A DNA stretch of 64,000 nucleotides. Origin: Panaeolus papilionaceus (Eukaryota > Basidiomycota > Agaricomycetes > Agaricales). Position numbers and translations under genes: made by a program. The first letter of the stretch is position 1. Each line of letters opens with the position of its first letter. The stretch is from positions 186,001-250,000 of the forward strand of contig JADNRZ010000033.1 of assembly GCA_015501605.1 (NCBI GenBank). Direction: 5' to 3'. Positions 1-12,400 of the stretch are shown here, one piece after another. Under the pieces are notes generated by a model. The model saw nothing but the letters and a program-made list of their open reading frames with translations, was not told the origin of the DNA and did not search any database.

Positions 1-3000
1 GTATTACTTGTACCATCCTTCTAAAGCTGTAACTAATTCCTGAATTTCAGACCACCTTACACTACACGCACCATGCGCGCTCTCTTTAGCCACCATTTAC
101 CACCCAACAGGACGAGAAGGGCTTGAGTCTAACGTGCCGCTCGGCCAACGGTATATCAATATGGGGTATGTCTGCCGTCGCCTCACCTTATGCCCAGCGA
201 TACTAACGATACTAGTGTTCTGCATGCATTATGGATCTGGTCTCGTCTTTCCCAGATGTTTGTTTTTAAATCCATTTCTACCTGTACGCCCCGGCTTCAA
301 CGGTCTCGTTTTCTCCCCTACGCACCACGTACCAAGGAAGCGACGCAATGACTGATGCCTCATCAAACATGGCTGTTGGTCTCACTCATCCCTCTGGGAT
401 TATACCAGGACCATATCTTCACCGTACTCTCGTTGGCAGGAGTATCCCACCACCGACTCATTGCCATTACTGCCTACGCTGTTCATTCTGAATTTCATCC
501 TCATCCACCCTCCATCACTTCCAACGACCCCTCTAAGGTTTCCGTTGCTTATTCTCCTCGTTAACCTACCTCTACGGTTTCCACAACGCCACCCAGTACT
601 AGCTTCTGCTTTGGTCCTCATCTCACTCAAGTGCCATCTCCAACTCCCCTTTATGCTCAGAAGAAGCACATAGCCACCTATCACCTGCGTCGTTGCCGTC
701 GCCGCCCTGTTCAACCCGATAATTGAACGCTCGCCTTCAGTCATTCCGTTCAACCTTTTCACTCTGCAGAGTAGGGGTAGTGAAAGGCTGAGTGTGAACG
801 GCAGGAAACGAAAATGGACGGTGTTGATGTGAGGAGACCTCGGCCATCGGGAGACCTGGACGCCAACACTTGGGCTCATAACTCAAGCCAGAGTGCAACG
901 ATGGACCTCATTCCTCTTATAACACCTCCCTCGACATCCTACGCTGCTTTTCATGGTCATTTTCTCGCTCTAACTGTCGTCATTGTGGCAGGAAATGCTG
1001 TTGGACCCCGGCCATCGGGCGACATGGACACGCGGACACTTTGGCTCATAAGTCAAGACAGGCGGCAACGATGGTTCTCCCTCCTCCCATAGCACGAACC
1101 CCAGCACTTTGTGATGCTTCTAAGGGTAGCTTGCTGGTCCTAGTTGTCATCGATGCCTCAGGAAACGTCGTTGTTGAATGTCGTCGGAGTTTTGGGTGGG
1201 GTTACAGTGAGTGAGGGGCGATATTTGGATGTGGAGTCGTGTCTGGGTAGGATTGGCGGTTGGGGTGGGTGACAACAAGAATGAGACGAAGGCGGATACG
1301 AAGGAACTGGCTGAGAAGGAGCAGGACGAGGGGGTGAATGTAGGGAATGATAGGAGCTGCGACCTACTATTCAATACAATGCTTGTTTCAAGTGGTTGTG
1401 GCAACGTAGTTTCGTAAGTAATACGACTCCACGCAGCATCGTTGTGTCTACTAACTTCCGCTCCAACTTGATTGCCCCGAAACGCCCTCGTTTTCTTTAC
1501 TACCTCTCTGCCCTACACAGTAGCTGCCTGAGGACGACATCCGAGTCATCACCTCATCACTCTGGTTGGCTGAAAGCGCATATAGCCCACCAGGAGTGTT
1601 GCAAACGTTGATTACCGCTCACAAGTACGACGAGAGTGGCCTATCGTGAACGTATCACCACCACTGGCTCCAGCAATGCGATGGCTTACACATCAAGCGA
1701 CGTTGTCGTTGGTCTCCATCATCCCTCTACGACCCTCACTAATCCACGTCCTTCATCTCGCTGCCGTTGCTGCGATCATTCTACCCCCCATTTCCATTGC
1801 TCCCTGGCACCTCCGTGTTCATCTTCAATTGGCGATTCATACGCCACCAAGACGATTTCCTTTCTTTCTCCACCTTTTGAACGGTGTAGACATTGGCGAT
1901 GCGTTAGAATGATTCCAAGCGCTACCACTGGTACAAACACGCGCGACTTTATATCGCAATTCTGCAGGGATTTATATTGGACTATAGCGGAGGAAGCTCG
2001 GGTTGAGGTGACTCTTTGGCGTTTTGCGAGAGAGGTGTGGTGGAGCAACGAGTGAGAGAGGCACATTGTGAGGACATTGGGAGTGTTATTGCGATGGGAA
2101 GGAGGGAGGGCTGTAAAGGATGCACCACAGGTATAGTTCATTAATCCCATTCCAAATCTTTCCAGACCTCAACTAACCTTAGATCCAACTCTAGCGCCGT
2201 TAGTTGTATTCTCAAGTAGCCACTTGGACACACCCAACGCTTTCGCTCCCTTCACCCCCTCTGCTCTCATATCCAGGTACCACCGACTCTCGTCGCCTTA
2301 GTCCGCCAACAACACATTCGGTGCTTTGGGAGTACCCACAATCAATAATCACGACTCACCAGTACGACGAGAGTGGCCTATCATGAACATATCACGAATG
2401 ACAGCAGCACGATAACTGACACCTCATCATTGCCGTTGGTCTCCCTCATTACTGGTGACTGTCGGGGTCTCAAGTCGGGCTACGCTCCGTCGATGACGCT
2501 CACTTCTTCTGTAACACCTCCCCCAACACCCTACGTTACTTTTTATGGCCGCTTGCTGTTGCTAGGTCTCGCCGATGCGCCACATAACGCCTACATCAGC
2601 CACATTACTGCGTAGTTTTGCTCATCAGAAACGAGTTTGGACCTATCAGGAGTACGTTGCCGTCGCCACGCTGGCCAACTCAACGGCCCACCACTTACCA
2701 CGCAGCTCTCAAAATTAAATTCCAGTGCATTTACGCTGACGTTCTTATTATGGTCCAGGAGGGGTAGGTGTGGTAGAAGGCCATGTTTTTTGGGGAAACA
2801 AGACGAAAGAGGAAAGTGATGGTGCGAGGAGACGGCCGACATGGACCTGCCGACACTTTGCCTCATACGTCAACTCCGGCAACAGAGATGGACCTCACTC
2901 TTCCTGTACCACCTCCCTTGACACCCCACTCTGCTTTCTATGGCGTTTTGGTGGCTCTAGGTATCACCGATGTGCCAGGAATCGTCGTTGTTGGACGTTG

Positions 3001-3520
3001 TCGGGGTATTGGGTGGGTTTAGGGTTGCGGAGGAGGGAGGGGTGGTATTTTGGATTTTGAGTCGCTTCTGGGTCCGTTTTGCATTGGGGGTGGGGGTAGA
3101 AAGTTGGGCGGCATGAGAGTGGGCAGGAAGGAGGTAGTTGGGAAAGAAGAAGTCGAGGGGGTGTGGGTGGATACTGACTGGAGCGACGTACCAGTCTTCA
3201 ATATCACAGACATGTCAAGTGTTCAGGACTAGATATTTTGGTGAGTAAAATTTAACCAATATCCGATTCTAAGTCTGCGTTCTGACTGATCGTCAGTATT
3301 CCTAATGAACTTGTGTTATATGTATCGGTTTTTGAAATGACATTCCTGTTTGACTCACCTTGGGACGTTAATCAGTATGGACTGCACTCATCATGAATCT
3401 CACTTCACTTCATCTACTCCATCCCTTCCTTCATAGTAGTCCATCGCGCATATTCAACAGTGCATCCATCTGCGTCACGGATAGTATTTATTCATCAATC
3501 AAGTACTACCGGATAAATGA
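1..3520 (+). repeat. Large tandem-array unit, copy 1 (cut by window start)
   Basis: This stretch is a diverged copy of 20,940-24,500 and 30,230-33,900. Matching landmarks include the segment around 60-170 (like 21,000-21,110 and 30,280-30,390) and the block at 901-1092 (like 21,867-22,058 and 31,119-31,310). Inside it are roughly 1-kb higher-order repeats (about 300-1,420, 1,630-2,150 and 2,370-3,260). These contain shorter units of about 190 bp that include the words CTCGGCCATC and TGGCTCATAAGTCAAG. Many short open frames cross it, but the differences between copies are mostly non-synonymous, so I do not call genes. It is followed by the convergent GTPase gene, as in the other copies. Confidence 0.8.
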
Positions 3521-4389
3521 GTAAAGCTTGGATGACCTGAGATAATAATGAGGTTGAGGGGTAGGGATTCCACGGGATGAAAAAGGATAACAATAACACG
3601 CGCTGGAAGAGCATATCAGGAAGAGGAATTCACAATGTCCAGATGGGGGACGGTTGATGGCTAGCGTCTCAGGTGTGAAAAATTCTAGCCGCTCTCCTAC
3701 GACGTCGGGATAGGATGACCATTACGATAGAGCATGGATCAGTCCATTTACGATACTCACAACCTTGAATCCCAGGTCCGCTATTATTCGACGACGCCTC
3801 ATTATCATCTGGCTGTTTTACCCATTATGGCACTTGACCTGTGTTGACGGCTGTGATTGTCATTTGGAATGTTATTCCGTTTCTGCTTTCTTTTTCTCTT
3901 TCTAAATCGCTCTTTGAATACACTTTCTGTGAGATTGACAGCACTTTCCATATGAGTTACCCGACAATATGTCTCCAATATTCCCACTCAGGATTTCCCA
4001 GAGCGATACATACAGGCCGTTGCATCTTCCCTTCCCTCTCTCTTTCGTGTTATCCCACCTGCACCTTGCAATTGACGCCGAATAATTGCACTCTGACGTC
4101 GAGACACGCGCATTCCCAGTCTGTGTTCGGGACTAGCTTTGCAACTACGTATTGTCTACTCGTACTGGAGCATTGTCCGGTAGCAATAGGTGCGGAATGG
4201 GAGATAGATCAGAGTAAATGTAATGTTTCAATATTGATCATCGTATTGAGCATGGTATATGAGGGAAAGCGGTTCGACGAGTACAGGGATATGAAGAATT
4301 CATAGCTAAAGTGAGGCATTTGGTGGAGGATTGTGTTCAACGAATGTCGACGCCTCCCAAAATATCGGCAGGTTGTGGGAAATTATTTA
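3521..4389. other. Intergenic, no gene seen
   Basis: I see no coding gene and no clear counterpart in the other array copies. The open frame at 3841-4305 has no recognisable motif, and there is no sign of a domain or of splicing. Confidence 0.5.
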
Positions 4390-6960
4390 CATATTGGTAT
4401 TTGAATTCTGCACCGAGCCCTCAACGCCGTTCATCAGGGTTTGTTCGCAAACCACCATCAGAGTCGCGCTGAGCCTGAGGTCAACAATCTCTATATCTCA
4501 TCTCGGCCTCTGTTCTATCTCTCTCTTGTTTGCCAGAGGCTGATGACGAAATACTGTGCATGATGTGTTTAAGAGGATTGGCTCTGGCCGTCTTTGTCTG
4601 CAGACTACGACGTGTCGGTTTTGGGGCAAAGGCCCATAGTGGACGGAATGTGTATGCTGTATTTTCAAGTGGCTTAATGTAGTTTTATGTGAGTACCATC
4701 ATTCCCTTTTTTACCTTCCCTGACTGACCTACCATAGACTCGTCATTTTCAGTGTACTTCTTATAGCAAATGTCATTTCCCCTCATTTGCTCGTTAACTC
4801 TATGTGAAGAAAGAACTCCTCTGGCGTCCCTTCTTGATCATTAAATATCGAAACCCTCTTTCTTTCATCCCCACCATGGATTTATCTCCACTATTTCTCA
4901 TTTTCGTTTCCAGGTCCTCCGCTTGTAGCGGTTTTAGAGTGCAAGAGGGTTGGGAGAACACGCGAGTCGCATAATATTTTGTCAGTTTTTCTCTCCTCCA
5001 TTTCGTACTTAATGTCCTAAAACTGTGACCTTTAGATCGCCTTCCACCACATCCACCACCACACTTGCTTCATTCACGATTTACCAACCAATACAATGAG
5101 ATGAGATTAACGCTGCGTGTCTCTCAGTCAATGATATGTCAAAACAAGGTATGTATGCCTTCTCCCCGTTATATATGTGACGATACTGAAAATACCTAGA
5201 TTAATTTTTTGCGTGCGATCTGCATCTGGTCTCATTGTTCCACAGATGTTTGTGTTGAAGCGCGATGAAAAAGTTGATAGGGTTGGTAGCTGTCCTTTGA
5301 TGAGAGAACCCAGCGAGTGGAGAGGGATCGTGAGGGTGTGGGGATGCTGTAGTCGGCGAACAGCATTATGGATGATGATTGAGGGGAGATAGTAAAACCT
5401 GGGCACATCCGCAAGTTGAGGCCATCATCAATAAGTATCGCTCTGTTGCGTTCCAAATCTCAGCAGACATCAATTAACCTACTCAGTTCCAGCGTCGCAC
5501 AGTTAAATCCACTTGCACTCTGTAACCATTGACTTCAACAGGCGAAAGCGGCGCAATTACTGACGCGTCATTAGACATGGCTGTTGGTCTCCCTCTTTCT
5601 CTGCGACCATGCCAGACGACCTTCAACTCACTCCCGTCAGGGCGAGCATCCTACCACCAATGCCATTCCATCACCCCTTGCGTCGTTCATTTTCAATTCC
5701 TAGGCCAGGAAAGTTATGTGGCCCCATCCACCCTTCCTCACTTCCAAACCACCCCTCTAGCGCTCCCGTTACTCTCTCCTCCATCTACTTACCTCTACGA
5801 CCTCCAAAGCGCCACCCTGTGCTAATTTATCGACGAAATTCTCTTTCCATCATCTCCGTCTGAATCAATTATCACCCGTGTGGTTACTGTTGCCGCTCTC
5901 GTCAACCCGACAACACTCCGCTTTCAGTCACCCCACTCAAAGTTTTCGCGCTCTCGCCCTGCATACGGTCAGGCATGTTCGGATCAGTGACAGGACAGGT
6001 TGTTGAGGGGGAGGAAACGAAATAGGAAGGTGTTGATGTGAGGAGACCTCGGCCATCAGGCGATGTGGACACGACGACACTTTGGTTCACAAGTCGTGCC
6101 AGAGTCCAGAAATGGGCCTCACTCCTCCTATAGCACCTCCCTGGACATCCTATGCTACTTTTCATGACCATCTTCTCGCTCTAACTGTCGCCAATGCGGC
6201 AGAAAACACTGTTGGACCCTTGCCATCAGGCGACGTGGACACGGGGACACTTAGGCTCCTAAGTCAAGGCAAGTTCCACCAATGGCTCTCACTCCTTCCA
6301 TACAACAAATATCGATACCTGATGCTGCTTTTCAGGGTGGCTTGCTGGTCCTGGGTGTCGCCGATGTGGCAGGAATTGTCATTGTTGGATGTTGTCGGAG
6401 TGTTAGGTGGCAGAGAGGGTGGGGCGATATTTCGAACATTTAGCCGTGTCTGAGGAGGATTGGCGGTTGGGGATGGGGACGAAAAGATGTGTGGGATGTG
6501 GGGGGATATGGAAGGGGTGGTTAGGAAGGAGGTGGACGAGGGGGTGCAGGTAGGGAACGCCACGAGTAACGACCAGTGTTCAACACAATGGTCGTTTGAA
6601 GTGGTTAGGGCAGAATATTTTAGTAAGTAACACTCGGCTCATATCTTTTCACGAGTTTGCATTCTGAACAATCATTAGTAATTTTAGGGGATGTGTTTCA
6701 TATTATATCCGTTTTGTTATAAATTTCCTATTTGACTAGCATATGAATGTTAGTTGGAGTGACCGATTGCGTGTATCAACTCATTTCATCGAGTTCATTC
6801 CTTCTCGAGGCACCCGACCAATCCAGCTCATAATGCTCACTAGCACTCTTGAGTCTTGATCAATCATCTTGCAGATGTGAAGGTGTACCCAACTGCGTCA
6901 CAGATCACATAGATTCATTTGAACACCCAGTTTATCATCTGCATTCCCTCAGTACAACCA
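4390..6960 (+). repeat. Partial, shortened array unit (copy 1b)
   Basis: The segment at about 4,390-4,760 matches 20,380-20,740 and 29,670-30,050, including a splice-like intron (GTGAGTACC to TTTTCAG). The part from 5,130 on matches 21,090 onward, and 6,020-6,620 matches the 190-bp subunits. The 3' part (6,640-6,960) matches 35,330-35,600, including the shared phrase CAACTGCGTCACAGATCAC. It is shorter than the complete units, so internal deletion is likely. Confidence 0.65.
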
Positions 6961-7977
6961 CTACTCACCCACCCAAATACATATAATTCAGCCTGCTATA
7001 TATTCAAATGTGTACTTGACAACATCCTTACACCAAATGTGAACATTACTACATGAAGGAATTAACTAGAGGGAAAAGGTAACCGACAGAACAGGCACAG
7101 TCAACACAACTGGGATGTATATTCTGCATTCTGAGTGTTTTAGAATAGGATTATGCAAGTACAATTAGCTTGTGTTTTTACAAGCCTTGGCTGACCTGCA
7201 TTTCTTGTTTTCAGTGTACTCATCTTTGTGTAGTATCATCATTTGGTTACTGTCCACTCTCACTTGCCTTTGAATGCTCCGGGAAGTGATTGTCACTCTT
7301 GCATGCAACTTTGAACCCTATGATGTTTATCCTCACCTCCCAATACCCACTAAGAGCCATTTTGTCCCACTTCTTGTCCTCTCCGCTGAGATCATCCATT
7401 TGTCTCACATTCTGTGGCTCTTGTAGCAGCATGCACCTGGTAGGGGAATATTGGTTAGAGTGAACATTTGGCACTTTGTAAGAGACATATAGCAGAGTGG
7501 AGCAGGGAATGATTACTGTGAATGGAAGGAGAGGGGAGTTGTCAAAGATGGACCACAGGTATTGTTCATAAAGCCATTCCATATCAAAAGTGGAGTAGTG
7601 GATGAGACAATAACTGCCTAGTGAAAAAAATCTGCTGATGGAAAGGTACTTACATGTGATTGTATTGTTCATGCTGTCAATGGCATTGTTGACCACATCT
7701 GGAAAACTCAACCATCACATGTATAGACCTTGGTCTTGTCTGAGTCTCACCTCTGGATCTCAAGTCTAACATGCTCTAATGAAGATATCATGCAAGCAGA
7801 TACAACAACCATAAATTTGGAGAAAACAAGGGCACAAGAATGGAAATGTATATGAATTGAGAAGAAAGCAAAAATACATGACTTCATAGGCTTGATAGAG
7901 TAACAGGATGAGATGGGAATATGACTGCATAAGAAATCATAGTAGCATTTGAGATTGTATGGTGGAACAGAAAATAA
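6961..7977. other. Gap between array unit and GTPase-1
   Basis: This stretch is AT-richer and carries no gene I can support. A 154-codon frame on the minus strand (7711-7247) overlaps sequence related to the array (GGGAGTTGT...ACCACAGGTAT near 7,530, like 2,110 and 23,080), so it is probably a repeat shadow. Confidence 0.4.
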
Positions 7978-9333
7978 CTAAGGCTTTTTGAATATTTTTT
8001 TCAGGTGTGAGGTCACACCTTTGAGATGTGCAGACATGGACTTTTTATTGGGTGGGAATGGGGATGATGATAGAAAGGGAGGTGGAGGTGGAGACAGAGG
8101 TGAGGCTGGAGGTGGGGATTGAGGGACATTCTCTTGGGGAAAAGGTGAGGAGCAACTCTCTGGGTCAATCTCATATAGATCATCCAAAAATGACTGAAGG
8201 GCCCCTAATGCCACTTTCTCATCCCTGAGTACAACCTCAAGAAGAAGTGGATCTTCTCTTCCAGGGGTGGTTGCACTCTGTTTGTCGTCTGCAAGTGTAA
8301 GAAGTTGTTGGCAAGTGTTGCTGATGCGCTCAAGGAGGTTGTTGTGGATGAGGGATTGGTATTGAGGACTAATCCTCTGTAATTCATCTTGACGATGAGT
8401 CCATCCACCCCATACCTTGTCTAGGATTGACAGTGCAGATCCATGGGAAAACTCAAACTGAGTGACATTGATGATAAGTGTATCAGACTCCTATTGAAAT
8501 AATAAATTACATTTTCATTGTAGAAATGTAAACCACCTACCACAAATATTTCTTTTTGCAAATTGCTAAGCCGATGATTGGCATCCTCCATCTTCTCTGG
8601 GGATGAAATCTGATTCCACATTGTGGTTACCACACTGATTCCTTCAGCTTCAAATGACTCTGCAAATGCTCTGAGAAGCTTGACTGCATCCCTTTTTGAG
8701 CCTCCCATGCGTATATCAGTGATGGGTTGGAAGTAAAGGATGATTACAGCAACTGATGCAGCAGATTGACTAACAAGAAGCACCATTGAGAATAAGAACA
8801 TTGTCAATTGAGTTGTTGAACAATTAAAAACATACCATAAACCATCCAATGTCTCTGTGATCATCTTGGTTATCCGGCTTTCAGACATCTTGGTATCTAG
8901 AAAGCCAGGTGTATCCACTAGTATAACATTCCATCCAGAGCAAGTCAAACTGACAACTCGATAGCAGACAACATCCTGGGTGACACTTTCAAGTGAATCC
9001 TTTGAAATATCTAGTTTGTGACCTGGTGAGAGCGACTCAATGAACTGGGGAGGAACAAAAGCCAGTTTTTCAAGGTGAGATATTGGTAAGAAGGCAAAAC
9101 ATATGAATGCAGTGAAATTATACTTACAGCACTCTTCCCAGATCCAGTTGGACCCATGAGACTGAGGAATGAGTAGTCTTGTGAGCATTGCTATTCAAGA
9201 TGAGTGGGATTTTAAATGCAACATACAGGTAAACCAACAATGATTCCCCTTTAACGTCTTCTGGAGTTACACATCTGATGCTTATAGGACCTCTGACTTT
9301 GAGATTATTATATTCTGCTCTGGTGGTCGACAT
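7978..9333 (-). CDS. AIG1-like P-loop GTPase, paralog 1 (five exons)
   Basis: Exons inferred by comparing three paralogs: 9333-9235, 9190-9128, 9044-8836, 8769-8541 and 8490-7978. Together they give an open frame of about 370 residues. The start ATG opens MSTTRAEYNN, a start shared with paralog 3. Residues about 45-53 are the Walker A/G1 motif GPTGSGKS. DTPGF is G3, near residue 98. The G4 position reads TTMWN, where related fungal proteins, as I recall them, have TMWD. The C-terminal third has a Pro/Ser-rich linker and ends in a short basic amphipathic segment (HLKGVTSHLKKIFKKP). Such GTPases are common and often expanded in Agaricomycetes; their cellular role is not established. A hAT transposon starts 160 bp upstream of the ATG. 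The first donor (GTTTACC) is atypical, but the same position is used in all three copies. The family call is firm; no function is assigned. Confidence 0.82.
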
Positions 9334-9413
9334 GGTACTAATCTGAGATAGGAAAGGCAAGAAGATGGTTCTAGTTCAATGTTGAGAGACGTTGGTGTGA
9401 TTTTCCCAGCTGC

Positions 9414-9456
9414 AGTCCGCGTGTTGCTGACAGCATGCCAATTTCATCTTATCAGA
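9414..9456 (-). promoter_or_regulatory. Conserved upstream block with CCAAT and GATA-type sites
   Basis: This block lies about 80-120 bp upstream of the GTPase-1 ATG. It contains CCAAT (9438-9442) and TTATC (9449-9453, GATAA on the gene strand). The block CGTGTTGCTG...CCAATT.CATCTTATCAG recurs upstream of paralog 2 at 27,425-27,461, and a weaker form precedes paralog 3. Conservation within recently duplicated DNA is only weak evidence for function. Confidence 0.35.
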
Positions 9457-9492
9457 TCCAGACATCAATTCAAATAGGATTGAGGTGACAGC

Positions 9493-12400
9493 TAGTGTGG
9501 CTGTTGGTTTGCTCAGAGCGGGCTCCAGACCGAAGCCAAGCCACAATTAACCGAGCCGGTCTGGTATTGACAGCTCAACATCATTTGTAGTCCAGCTCGG
9601 TTTCAGACCAGTTTATCCCTGATTTGAACTGGTCGAGCTAAGGGTTCTTGCCCTGTTATAGGAAGGGATACAGGCAGAGTCAACATGTCTTCTAGTCCAC
9701 CACATTTCCTCAAATTTAAGTACATTGCTTCACCGACGGCCTCTTAAGCATGTTGAGGTATAATGCGTTTAGCATTATACACATGTAGAAGCTGATTCAC
9801 AAATTAGCACCTTCATTTCCTAACCGTGAGATTCCCGTCACCCTTCTGATCAATCGTCATGTATCTTACACAAGTTCGTGTCGAACTTGTGTTAAACCTC
9901 TTTGTCTTCTCAACCACCACCCCGGGAACCTCCACTTCACTTAATCCTACTTTTTATTGCAGGATCCAGCATGAATATCCGTTCTTCCATCTCCTCCATC
10001 TGGAGACATTGAATAAATACATAAGGTACAGTTCCTGGAATATTCACCTCACCTGGCTCACTGTCATCACCAGTCTCGACAACCCCACCGATTGGCCTTC
10101 AGAAACAGCATATCGAAAGGCAACATCCCCTTCCAACTGTATTCCATTCCACTCTATGGGCGGAAGTTTCTTGCTTATGACCGTTGCAACTTGCAGGGTA
10201 GAGGTGGTCACTGCACGACGCAATAGGAATGTGGAGCGCCGCTGGTGAGTCAGGTCATCCGCCCTCCATCCAAAGCATTGAACTGACCATTTTCAAGTTC
10301 TTCGCTTCCATTCCACTGAAATTGCTGCATTTTTCTGCCTTTTTATCGATTTAAGGCCGAATTGTTTATTCACCGCTCAACAAGCTGATGGGATTGGTTG
10401 GCTACCCTGCCCGCAACTAATCAGCTCAAGAGTTAGCGGCTTATAAAAGCTCGCTGAGCACGACGAAAACCCCAGTTTCAACTCAAATCCTAGTCATGAG
10501 ACGCTGCAACACTCGATCTACAACAACAGCACTTCCAAATGGTGCAGCACAAATCACATTCCAACTCCAAGGTAAGCACTTCATTCTTCCCAATCAGCTC
10601 GACGTTTTCCTTACTATTCCATTCAGCACCTGGTCAGCAAGTAGCTCAGGAGGGAGGTACCAGTCGACATAACCACACCCGTGTTCCTGCGAATCCCTCT
10701 GCCGACACAGAGGATGTCAATCGCGTCACCGTTCCAATGCTCCAAGAGCCGCTTCCCACTGCACCTGCATCTCCATTGGTGAACGTTGCTGTAGCATCAA
10801 CCATTACTGTAGAGACTCCAGCTCGTCTGCAAGGAGCAGGTATGTCTAATACATTTGGTGATGACGTTGATTCTGAGATTCTCTGTTCTTCACTTTAGTT
10901 GCTGGTGCCATAAACAGTCCCGGAAACCCGTTCGAAACCCCTTCCCGCCCTCAGTCCGATCATGTTGCATTTGCATCAAGCGACTCCGAATCTGGTGATG
11001 GACAGCCCATTGCTGAGGTTGGAATCCGTCATCGAACCAGTAATGCACCCTCAGAGCAATCACGCGGTTCGCCGAGAAATGGACGTCATAGTGTCCATCG
11101 TGTTGGCCGCATGTCTCCCCGCCAGGCTCCAGGCCGTTCCTCTGCCCCCAAAGCATTATCTGCAAGGGATGTTTGGACTTTCTATAAGCAGGTCGGGACT
11201 TGGCGTGAATGCATTTTTTGTCAGTACGTACTTTAATCACCTTCACTCATGCTCCATCATCTTTACAACACTCGACATTTGTAGGCTTAAGCATACCACA
11301 TCTGCGACGACAGACAACAACGAAGAAAATGAAGAAGTTCATATCACATCCTTCGGACTGGGAACAGGCACCACTCCCATGCGGAAACACCTTGCAAGCG
11401 CACATCTTGAAGATTGGGTTGACGCCTGTGATAAATTCAAGATACCAATTATTGTCCCAGGTGTTCAGGCAACCATCAACGAATATCGCCAACGGAAAGG
11501 AAGGGGTACCACAGCCAATCCACGCAATCCATCTATGCCAGATAGGCAAGCATTCTCTCCGGAGGCATTTGTCGATGCAATTGTGGAGTTTATTGTTGCT
11601 GATGATCAGGTTGGTTTTCGTTCATGATTAGTTCTTCTGTATTGATTTCCATATTAACATGTTGTTCCTGTAGTCCTTGAGGGTTATTGAGAGCCCGCAC
11701 CTCCGCCGCATTTTTCTGATGCTTCGCGAGGAGCTTACGGACTCTGACATCCCCCATCGTACAAAGATTCGCAGTCGCCTTTCTGATATTTGGACCAAAC
11801 ATCTGGACTCACTCGAAGATGAGATGAAGGTATGGCTTTGTTGTTATATATATATTAGGGTTTTATTGACATAATGTGCAGAATGCAATGGGAAAGATTT
11901 CAACGACAATGGACCTCTGGAGTGATCCAAGCTTGGCACCATTCATGGCTGTTACAGCGCACTGGATACAATCCAAGGAGATCAATACTCCAGATGGTGT
12001 GCAATTCGAACTTGATCTACAAGCTGATTTAATTGGCTTCCACCGTGTCCCTGGACGACACACGGGTGAACATCTCATGCAAGCGTTTTTGTTTATTTTG
12101 GACCGTATTGGTATTGCTGACAAGGTATGCGTTGTCCTGCAAAATATCCGTTCACATGTCACATGTTGATGCTCATAATTATTTAGCTTGGGTGGACAAC
12201 TCTCGACAATGCGTCCAACAATGATACTTTCATGGAGTCTCTTGAGGTTGAAATGCGCAGACGACACATCCCTTTTAACCATGTAAAACAGTGAATACGG
12301 TTTGTAGTTGAATAATTTGAACAGACTCCGACTCTGAATGATTAACTTCTCTGAGTCTAGATGTTTCCCTCACATTGTCAACCTCGCGTGCAAAGCAGTC

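Noticed and set aside
400..879. 159-codon minus-strand frame in array copy 1
   Set aside because: It is not kept open in the equivalent place of copies 2 and 3 and has no recognisable motif.
7247..7711. 154-codon minus-strand frame near GTPase-1
   Set aside because: It overlaps sequence related to the array repeat and is not open in other copies; no motif was found.
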